Shown here: piece after piece, positions 1 through 6,093 of the stretch
How positions within the stretch are numbered: position 1 is the first letter of the stretch
Layout of the letters: each line of letters starts with the position of its first letter
Origin: Roseivirga sp.
Lineage (GTDB): Bacteria; Bacteroidota; Bacteroidia; Cytophagales; Cyclobacteriaceae
Length of the DNA: 64,000 bases
NCBI GenBank assembly: GCA_029262895.1
Contig: JAJCYM010000064.1
Location: 1 to 64,000, forward strand
Direction: 5' to 3'
The notes under the pieces: model-generated
Told to the model about the DNA's origin: nothing
Databases searched by the model: none
Seen by the model: only the letters and a program-made list of their open reading frames with translations
Position numbers and translations under genes: made by a program

Positions 1-123
1 CATGGCCAATGGAATCGCCTTTTGCTGGATTAATGTTGGCTCAGTATAGCCAAGGTCATCAATGGCATTCAGAAACTGACGGGTCAGTTTGAGAGATTCG
101 AATGAAAGGTTTTCTGAAGGCAT
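1..123 (-). CDS. DEAD-box RNA helicase, N-terminal fragment (runs off left edge)
   Basis: This is the first 41 codons of a gene that leaves the window on the left; its ATG is at 121–123. The peptide contains the Q motif GYTEPTLIQQKAIP with an isolated phenylalanine 17 residues before it. That is the adenine-recognising signature at the start of ATP-dependent DEAD-box RNA helicases, which unwind RNA in ribosome assembly or mRNA turnover. The Walker motifs lie outside the window, so the subfamily cannot be given. It is divergent from the dihydroorotase gene, with 67 bp between the two start codons. Confidence 0.75.
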   Translation of the reverse strand, partial: MPSENLSFESLKLTRQFLNAIDDLGYTEPTLIQQKAIPLAM

Positions 124-146
124 GACGGGGAGATCGGTAAATCTTA

Positions 147-154
147 TAGTTTTG
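147..154 (+). promoter_or_regulatory. Bacteroidota -7 promoter element for the dihydroorotase gene
   Basis: TAGTTTTG matches the Bacteroidota -7 consensus TAnnTTTG exactly and lies 36 bp upstream of the ATG at 191. No clear TTG is seen at the -33 position, so this is a moderate call based on one element and its location in the divergent intergenic gap. Confidence 0.45.
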
Positions 155-190
155 CAATTACGTCAAACAGCATTTAATTAAAAAGCATCG

Positions 191-1528
191 ATGCCTTCCA
201 TCCTGATTGTAAACGGTACCCTGGTAAACGAAGGGCAAATATTCGAATCGGACATTTTTGTCAAAGATGGTCTGATTGATCAGATCGGAAATGATTTGAG
301 TCACCTGCAAGCTGATCAAGTGATTGATGCTGCAGGCAAACATGTGATCCCGGGGTTGATTGACGATCAAGTGCATTTCAGAGAGCCTGGCTTGACGCAT
401 AAAGCTGAGATTTATACAGAATCTCGGGCAGCCGTAGCAGGAGGCATTACCTCCTTTATGGAAATGCCGAATACTGTGCCGAATGCACTGACACAGACCC
501 TGCTGCAAGACAAATACGACATTGGGGCCGAACGTTCTTTGGCCAACTACTCCTTCTTTATGGGGGCTTCCAATGACAATTTGGATGAGGTTTTGAAAAC
601 TGATCCGAAACAGGTCTGTGGTATTAAGGTGTTTATGGGTTCTTCCACGGGTAATATGCTGGTGGACAACCAATCTACACTGGAAGGGATTTTTCGGAAT
701 GCTCCTACCCTTATTGCCACCCATTGCGAATCGGAAGAAATTATTCTGGCCAATATGGCCAAGGCGCGCGAGCAATATGGAGAGGATGTGCCGATAGGCC
801 AACATCCTTATATCAGAAGTGAAGAAGCCTGTTTTGCCTCGTCTTCTTTTGCAGCTGATTTGGCTAAAAAGACCGGAGCGCGTTTACATATTCTACATAT
901 CTCCACCGCTAAAGAAGTGGGGCTTTTTGAAAGTTCAGTCCCACTTAAAGACAAGAAGATTACGGCTGAGGCCTGCGTGCATCACCTTTGGTTCGAAGAA
1001 AGTGATTATGCGGAAAAAGGCACTTTGATTAAATGGAATCCGGCAGTAAAGACTGCCAGCGATCGGGACGGTATTCTACAAGGGGTACTCAACAATAACA
1101 TTGATGTGATTGCCACGGATCATGCCCCGCACACTTTAGAAGAAAAGCAAAACAGCTACTTCAAGGCGCCCTCCGGGGGACCTTTGGTACAACATTCATT
1201 GATGGCTTTGCTTGACCTTTGCCATCAGGGCAAAATCTCTTTAGAGAAGATTGTTGAAAAGACCTCACATGCTGTAGCTACCCTTTTTGAAATTGACAAA
1301 AGAGGCTATTTGAAGGAAGGGTATCATGCTGATATCGTGATTGTTGATCTTAACCAACCCTGGGAGGTTTCTGCCAACAATGTGCTTTCCAAATGTGGCT
1401 GGTCTCCTTTTGAGGGCCATCAATTTCAATCTTCCGTAACTGCTACTATTGTTTCAGGCAATCTGGTTTATCATAATGGTCAATTGATTGAAGGCTCTAT
1501 TGGCCATCGTTTACAGTTTGATAGATAA
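191..1528 (+). CDS. pyrC: Dihydroorotase (class I, amidohydrolase superfamily)
   Basis: The 445-residue protein is predicted to convert N-carbamoyl-aspartate to dihydroorotate, the third step of pyrimidine synthesis, in the cytoplasm. Visible motifs are GLIDDQVHFREPG (residues 55–67) with the substrate-binding arginine, MPNT (92–95), GIKVFMG with the lysine expected to be carboxylated (K146), THCES near 177, LHILHIST near 234, and ATDHAPH near 308 with the catalytic aspartate. Length is normal for class I enzymes. The first histidine of the usual HxH metal motif is glutamine here (Q60-V-H62); I recall this form from Bacteroidota homologues, but it should be compared. No Shine-Dalgarno sequence is seen before the ATG. 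The gene stands alone, not in a pyrimidine operon. Confidence 0.9.
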   Translation: MPSILIVNGTLVNEGQIFESDIFVKDGLIDQIGNDLSHLQADQVIDAAGKHVIPGLIDDQVHFREPGLTHKAEIYTESRAAVAGGITSFMEMPNTVPNALTQTLLQDKYDIGAERSLANYSFFMGASNDNLDEVLKTDPKQVCGIKVFMGSSTGNMLVDNQSTLEGIFRNAPTLIATHCESEEIILANMAKAREQYGEDVPIGQHPYIRSEEACFASSSFAADLAKKTGARLHILHISTAKEVGLFESSVPLKDKKITAEACVHHLWFEESDYAEKGTLIKWNPAVKTASDRDGILQGVLNNNIDVIATDHAPHTLEEKQNSYFKAPSGGPLVQHSLMALLDLCHQGKISLEKIVEKTSHAVATLFEIDKRGYLKEGYHADIVIVDLNQPWEVSANNVLSKCGWSPFEGHQFQSSVTATIVSGNLVYHNGQLIEGSIGHRLQFDR

Positions 1529-1743
1529 GGATTAGTCCAGGCCCCTTTGATCACAGGTCCTCTCGAGAAGGCAGTCTATGCCATGTATGAATTCGATATC
1601 AATGAGCCTTATGAATACCGAAGCAATGGCATAGGCTATTTCACATTTACAGAAAAGAAGGAGGTAGAGCGATGAAAACATATCAAGACTTTTTAACGGG
1701 TAAGGTTATAACCATCAATTCAGCTGGATTTGAGATTAACTGA
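1529..1743 (+). pseudogene. Short decayed reading frames, possible remnant of a mobile DNA helicase/methyltransferase
   Basis: Directly after the dihydroorotase stop, a stop-bounded frame reads to 1675; its only internal ATG is at 1583 and the frame ends in FTFTEKKEVER. It overlaps by ATGA a 23-codon frame (1672–1743) that starts MKTYQDFLTGKVI and ends in GFEIN. The second peptide resembles my memory of the N-terminus of helicase/N6-methylase proteins carried by phages and integrative elements, cut short by a stop. Neither frame could make a full protein. The ATGA coupling suggests these once were genes. The family assignment is weak and based only on memory. The rest of the gap up to 1873 shows nothing I can name. 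Confidence 0.3.
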
Positions 1744-1873
1744 AAGGATCTACATCCATCGCACTAGGCGGACCAAATTAATGGATAACTGAAGGAACTC
1801 TTTGCACACTTGTAGTTCGTTATTCTTAAGACTCTTTGATGTATAACTGGTTTTTTATTATTTTAATCAGGAA

Positions 1874-3256
1874 ATGAAGGACACCTTCAAACAATATATC
1901 ATCCGGATTATACTGCTATTATCATTTTACTCTTTGAATTATGGATACTGCCAAAATCCCATGTTATCTCTAATCCCAGATTCTTTAGAGTATTATGACC
2001 CTGCCAAAATGCAATTGAAAATCTACCAAAGACACATATCTGTAATAAGAGGCATGGTGAAATATAATAATGACTCAATTTTAAATAGCTATGACGATTA
2101 TATAGATGGTACCTTCTTTCATCGTCTTCATCCGTCATTCCCAAGAACTGGTAATATGATTGAGCAGGACATTCATTTCCAGGAATATGTTGAAATTGAA
2201 ATAGATTCATTCGATAGAACAAAAAGTTTTTTTTGGGATAGCATCCAACTATTGCAAGGATTAAGTATCGAAGGAAGATATTTTGGAACCCCTGTATTCC
2301 AAAATACTAAGTTCTTTAAGGGTATAAATTTTGACTATACTAAATTTGAAAGAAATCTAGAGTTTAGGAATTGTGAGTTTAATGTTGAATTGAAATCTTT
2401 AGTAGGAAATGCATTTTTACAAAAATTTGGGGTAGGACGAATACCAAGCTTTTTTGTTAAAGATTCTCTAATATTTGATGGTTCACATTTTAAGTTTGGT
2501 GCGAATTTTTCAAATTTTATTCTACCAAGACATTTGAGTTTCTCTGGGATAACATCAGGAGGTATTATTGACTTGAGTGGAGTTGAATTGTTACCTCATA
2601 TTGACGGTGGTGAAGATTATTGTTCCATTGATCTTTACGGTGCTCCACTAGACAAAATTAAATTTTCTTATGATAAATTTCGATTGGCAATTTCTCCCAT
2701 CGATGATATTGCGTCTTATGAAAAGGCAACTAATTTGTATGAGCAGGTACTTAACAAGTTTGAGAATAATGGCCAACTGACTAGTTATGAAAAATTAGAC
2801 AAGGAATATCAGGAGTTTAGATTGTTAAGCAATCCAAATGCAAATATTGCCAGTTGGAGTTTGAATTTAATTCAAAAATATTGGAATGATTATGGTTATG
2901 CAAAAGGACGAATTTGGACATGGACCGGTGGCCTATTCATTTTTTTCTGGATCATTAACTGGTTACGTTTCTCACATATTTATAGCAATGCATACACCAC
3001 ACCCTCTCTTCAAAAAAGCATAGATGCCAGAAATCAATACCAGACTTTTTCTATTAAAGAAAGGAAATTTAAAAAGTTAAATACAAAAGGAATTGACCTC
3101 GCCTTTTACTATACCACTATAGTATTTTTTGGATTAAAAATTGAAAGCAAAAATTTCGACTTTCAAAACTTAAGGGGCGTCATTTATATAGGTACCCAAT
3201 ATGTACTTGGCCTAATTTGCTTGGCCTATTTGGCAAATTTTGTTATCACTGCATGA
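1874..3256 (+). CDS. Secreted/membrane protein with pentapeptide-like repeats and a C-terminal ion-channel-like membrane segment
   Basis: The 460-residue protein begins with a signal peptide (about residues 1–26, ending near YGYCQ). The middle (about 125–260) contains runs resembling pentapeptide repeats, with phenylalanine or leucine at regular spacing (for example FDGSHFKFGANFSNF), which usually fold as a right-handed beta-helix. The C-terminus has hydrophobic stretches at about 350–367, 411–425 and 434–459. The block FYYTTIVFFGLK followed by a long helix looks like the pore-plus-second-helix part of two-helix ion channels, but no TVGYG-type selectivity filter is present. Base composition is more AT-rich than the flanking housekeeping genes, which may indicate transfer. 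Function is unknown; channel-like behaviour is inference. Confidence 0.7.
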   Translation: MKDTFKQYIIRIILLLSFYSLNYGYCQNPMLSLIPDSLEYYDPAKMQLKIYQRHISVIRGMVKYNNDSILNSYDDYIDGTFFHRLHPSFPRTGNMIEQDIHFQEYVEIEIDSFDRTKSFFWDSIQLLQGLSIEGRYFGTPVFQNTKFFKGINFDYTKFERNLEFRNCEFNVELKSLVGNAFLQKFGVGRIPSFFVKDSLIFDGSHFKFGANFSNFILPRHLSFSGITSGGIIDLSGVELLPHIDGGEDYCSIDLYGAPLDKIKFSYDKFRLAISPIDDIASYEKATNLYEQVLNKFENNGQLTSYEKLDKEYQEFRLLSNPNANIASWSLNLIQKYWNDYGYAKGRIWTWTGGLFIFFWIINWLRFSHIYSNAYTTPSLQKSIDARNQYQTFSIKERKFKKLNTKGIDLAFYYTTIVFFGLKIESKNFDFQNLRGVIYIGTQYVLGLICLAYLANFVITA

Positions 3257-3486
3257 GCAGGAATATGATAATTTTGAAGTTGGTTTAAGCACTTCATCTC
3301 ACTGGTGCCAAGACTTCTATCATTCAGACAAATAAGCTCTTTTTTGAAAATAGTAGGTGTCAACACAGAAAAACAAATGCAAAATTATTGAAATGCTGTT
3401 ATTCATCGAACGTAAATATTATGTTCGCTCAATACTTAATTGAAGTATAACATTCATTAATAGTTCTAATTATAACTTAGAATAAT
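3257..3486. other. AT-rich intergenic stretch
   Basis: No convincing gene. An imperfect palindrome near 3409–3429 has matching ends CGAAC and GTTCG. Otherwise the stretch is low-complexity AT-rich sequence between an unknown membrane protein gene and a candidate small gene. Confidence 0.4.
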
Positions 3487-3630
3487 CTAGATAATTGGAT
3501 TTTTTTTTATCTCAACCGGATTGGGTTCAATCCACTGCACTTTGAACATTATATGATAAATGCCCAAGGCGAGAGCTGCTGCAAGAGTTGCAATGGTTCC
3601 TTCTGCGATATTGCTGAAATCGATCGGCAT
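3487..3630 (-). CDS. Candidate small single-span membrane protein (47 residues)
   Basis: A clean reading frame of 47 codons starts with ATG at 3628–3630. It begins MPIDFSNIAEGTIATLAAA, continues with the rest of a hydrophobic helix (about residues 9–27), and ends with a short charged tail VEIKKNPII. The composition is protein-like, with an alanine/leucine helix followed by basic residues, unlike a random AT-rich frame. It lies alone in a 690-bp gap. It could be a small membrane protein, a holin-like peptide or a type I toxin-like peptide; nothing in the sequence decides between these. No family is recognised. Confidence 0.4.
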   Translation of the reverse strand: MPIDFSNIAEGTIATLAAALALGIYHIMFKVQWIEPNPVEIKKNPII

Positions 3631-3946
3631 TCAAAGTGTAAAACGCGCAATTCAATTAAATTGTTTCTTTCCTCTTTTACATTTATACTCTCTAAAATCA
3701 CCTTTAATCTTTTTTAAGTAAGAACTTGATAAAAAGAAGACTATTGTCGGATACCCAACAGCATAACAGTGAATTACACCAGTCCAACTTGTTTCTAAAA
3801 GTAGACTGTGAGACTAATCGAAAAAACGTATTCACGTATTTCAGTGTATCCAGTCTAAAATTCGGGGGAAGTCGACAATTTTTAACTAAAGGTGGCTGCA
3901 CTGCGAATCCATTAATTTGTGTAGTTGGCCGAGGATAAAGGCTAGG
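3631..3946. other. Intergenic stretch with no supported gene
   Basis: Two overlapping frames on opposite strands (3704–3901 and 3726–3938) are open for 65–70 codons, but neither has a protein-like composition or a recognisable start region. I see no hairpin or repeat that explains the stretch. Confidence 0.35.
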
Positions 3947-4819
3947 TTATTGAACGGAGTCTTTAGAAATTCTTTTTTCTGATGTCTTGACACCATCAGA
4001 TTTAAAAAGGATATCATCAAAGAAATTATCTATGTTCTCCAAAACGTTATTTTTCTGTTTATAGTAAAATATTTTGTGCACGCCCTCCAGACGAATTATT
4101 TCCACCTTTTTGGTGCTGTCTTGGACAGTGAATAACCAGTTTTTTGTTTGACCGATTAATCTCGACTCATCTAATAACATATGTTTTCCGGCCAAAGATT
4201 CTGCTTGAACATAATTTAGAGAAGTAAAAACCTCCGGAATCATTGCCATTGACATATCTATAAGAAGTAAGAAGATTACAAAAACAGTATAAAAATTCTT
4301 CTTGAGCCTTTCTAAGACTTGCTTGGGTTCACGTATTAGTGATAATGTGAATACAAATACGAGAACAAATAATCCCGATTTAATAAACATTGAACTCCCC
4401 GTTTTTGTAAAATCGAAAGCTATACGGGAATAGGCAATGGCAAAAATTAAGATGGGGGCAGCTGTAAAGCTCATTGATCGAACAGCAGATCTAATAATTG
4501 CCTCACTAGAGGACTTAGAACTTAATCGGTCCTGAGTAAAATGTGGTAATGCCGTGAAAATGGACAAATAAATGAAGATTGGTAATATGGTTGTCAATGG
4601 TGTCATTATCAACTCGTCCATAGTAAGAAAACCTATGATTTCGATGTTGTAAAAGCCATAAACTATCGTGTTTCTGATGGCCGAATAGGCAATCAGTCCA
4701 GCATAGACAATTGGAAGATACTTGAGGCGGGATTGGAAGGTCGAACTTTTCGAATCTGTATTTGAAGCGACAATAGTCTGCCGTTTTGTTCTCGGATATG
4801 CCCTTCTATTTTTTGACAT
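3947..4819 (-). CDS. Unknown integral membrane protein
   Basis: The 290-residue protein has a basic cytoplasmic N-terminus (MSKNRRAYPRTKRQ), then about five hydrophobic segments (roughly residues 33–50, 71–92, 114–131, 142–161 and 174–196). A soluble C-terminal domain (about 200–290) has alternating charged and hydrophobic residues and ends in a lysine/serine-rich tail. I do not recognise the family. The membrane part plus cytoplasmic or periplasmic tail could be a sensor or a small transporter, but no motif supports either. No partner gene is adjacent: the next features are a candidate small gene on one side and tRNA-His on the other. Confidence 0.65.
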   Translation of the reverse strand: MSKNRRAYPRTKRQTIVASNTDSKSSTFQSRLKYLPIVYAGLIAYSAIRNTIVYGFYNIEIIGFLTMDELIMTPLTTILPIFIYLSIFTALPHFTQDRLSSKSSSEAIIRSAVRSMSFTAAPILIFAIAYSRIAFDFTKTGSSMFIKSGLFVLVFVFTLSLIREPKQVLERLKKNFYTVFVIFLLLIDMSMAMIPEVFTSLNYVQAESLAGKHMLLDESRLIGQTKNWLFTVQDSTKKVEIIRLEGVHKIFYYKQKNNVLENIDNFFDDILFKSDGVKTSEKRISKDSVQ

Positions 4820-4996
4820 TAATCATTCAATCCTACATAATAATAATCAAAAAGTTATGAATACCCGTTCTCTGTGGGAGTTATTAATTCTAAGAATTAG
4901 CGAAATGTAATACTTAAGCTGGTTGTAACAATAAATTTTTGCTGGGATCCACCTCCTTGCCTAGCTTCTTTTGGAGATAGCCTCTTCAAATTCTAG

Positions 4997-5134
4997 GGGT
5001 GGAAGATGGGGTGCTGACGCTTTGGTCAGCATCTTGACAGCCAAAGGCTCGTCAACGCTCGTACCAATACAAATGGCTAAAAACACAAAGGCCTCCACAA
5101 GGGAGGCCTTCATTATTATGGGTGGAAGATGGGG
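4997..5134. repeat. 15-bp direct repeat: duplicated 3' end of tRNA-His
   Basis: The 15-mer GGGTGGAAGATGGGG occurs at 4997–5011 and again at 5120–5134, where it is the 3' end of the tRNA-His gene. The two copies are 123 bp apart and are the kind of direct repeat left by an element that integrates at a tRNA 3' end. The outer copy is followed by a 7-bp inverted repeat, TGCTGAC/GTCAGCA, at 5012–5031. No integrase lies nearby, so this would be a scar. Confidence 0.5.
5086..5111 (-). terminator. Intrinsic terminator of tRNA-His
   Basis: On the minus strand, AAGGCCTCC and GGAGGCCTT form a 9-bp stem around a 5-nt loop, followed by a T-rich stretch (TGTGTTTTTAG). It lies about 10 bp past the tRNA 3' end, as expected for its terminator. 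Confidence 0.7.
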
Positions 5135-5194
5135 CTCGAACCCACGACCCTCGGTACCACAAACCGATACTCTAACCAACTGAGCTACAACCAC
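5121..5194 (-). tRNA. tRNA-His (anticodon GTG)
   Basis: The minus strand folds as a tRNA: acceptor GTGGTTG, TA, D-arm GCTC…GAGT, anticodon arm TCGGT-TTGTGGT-ACCGA with anticodon GTG, T-arm GTGGG-TTCGAGC-CCCAT, and discriminator C. A G lies at position -1, as expected for histidine tRNA. CCA is not encoded. The acceptor stem is odd: the 5' half GTGGTTG faces CTTCCAC, which gives U-U mismatches at pairs 5:68 and 6:67, where CAACCAC would be expected. This may reflect replacement of the 3' end by an integrated element (see the 15-bp direct repeat). Confidence 0.93.
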
Positions 5195-5316
5195 CATGTT
5201 TAACACCTTTTGTGTTAGGGTCTGCAAATGTAGGGCTTCACTATCAATTTGCAAAAGGCTCTGTTTGAAAATTTTTATTAAAGTTTTTTGCGAAAAGGCC
5301 GTGATGATTCTCGCTT

Positions 5317-6087
5317 TTAATGTTTAAAGATATCGGCCTCAAATTCCTTGTTCAGCTCTACTATTTTAATCTCCAGTGTTTTGAAAGCCGCACCGGTTGT
5401 AGACTGCTGTACTTCTTTATAGGGTATTTGGATATCACCGACAGCGCGATAATCCTGATAAAGCACATCTATGGTCATGGTCTGGCCGGCAGAATTAAGA
5501 ATTACGGTTTCCCTCCTCTTCACTAAGAGTTTTGTTTTGGCTGAAATATAATAGGACTCCTTTTCTCCATCGGAATCATAAACGATAACATATACATCCT
5601 CGCCATCGAGTTTTTGTGTACCTGCATATTTGAATTTTCCGGCACTCTCTCGTGCATGCAGTGTCAAAAGCCTAGGTAAAATGTCCTTGTCTTTGAGCAG
5701 GGTGGACTGATAAGCTGCGGGTAGCTCATTGTATTTGCCACCAGTCATTGAATGCTTTTGGTAGGCCTTACCGTCAACAAAGAGGATAGAAGTATTGGCA
5801 CTTCTTATCGCTTTCATTTGAACTTGTCCCTCATTCTTCATTTCGTTGCTGGTTCCGGCAACTGTCTGCTTCAAATAGCTGTCAGGTTGACGCCTAAAGA
5901 TGTATTCTGAAGATTCACGGCCTCTTGAGGTGGCGGTCTGTTCCAGATAAATAGAACTCAAATTGCTATAGGCGTCACCGCCAACAGCATTGGCATAGTC
6001 CTCGATAACTTTTGAAACAGTTACCTCTTGAGCCTGGCCAATGACCGGGGCCGAAATTAAAACAAGAATTGAGATCAGTTTTTTCAT
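5317..6087 (-). CDS. Periplasmic LolA-like (outer-membrane lipoprotein-sorting type) protein
   Basis: The 256-residue protein has a signal peptide (residues 1–19, ending IGQAQ), then a beta-rich domain starting VIEDYANAVGGDAYSNLSSI. That pattern (conserved 'YxxAxGG' helix followed by 'xxG' strands) is typical of Bacteroidota proteins with the LolA/LolB half-barrel fold. Later strands read DGEDVYVIVYDSDGEKESYYISAK-like hairpins, matching that fold. The family binds lipids or lipoprotein acyl chains in the periplasm, but the true ligand of this branch is not known. It follows the FtsX permease gene with a 6-bp gap on the same strand, so it is probably co-transcribed with the PadR–permease pair. 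Confidence 0.7.
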   Translation of the reverse strand: MKKLISILVLISAPVIGQAQEVTVSKVIEDYANAVGGDAYSNLSSIYLEQTATSRGRESSEYIFRRQPDSYLKQTVAGTSNEMKNEGQVQMKAIRSANTSILFVDGKAYQKHSMTGGKYNELPAAYQSTLLKDKDILPRLLTLHARESAGKFKYAGTQKLDGEDVYVIVYDSDGEKESYYISAKTKLLVKRRETVILNSAGQTMTIDVLYQDYRAVGDIQIPYKEVQQSTTGAAFKTLEIKIVELNKEFEADIFKH

Positions 6088-6093
6088 AAAGAA

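Noticed and set aside
158-805. 215-codon minus-strand frame
   Set aside because: It lies antisense to the dihydroorotase gene, and its composition is not protein-like.
4997-5011. Second tRNA gene
   Set aside because: Only the last 15 bp of tRNA-His are copied; no D-arm or anticodon arm is present.
4961-5254. 97-codon frame across the tRNA region
   Set aside because: It overlaps the tRNA-His gene and its terminator and has no protein-like signal.
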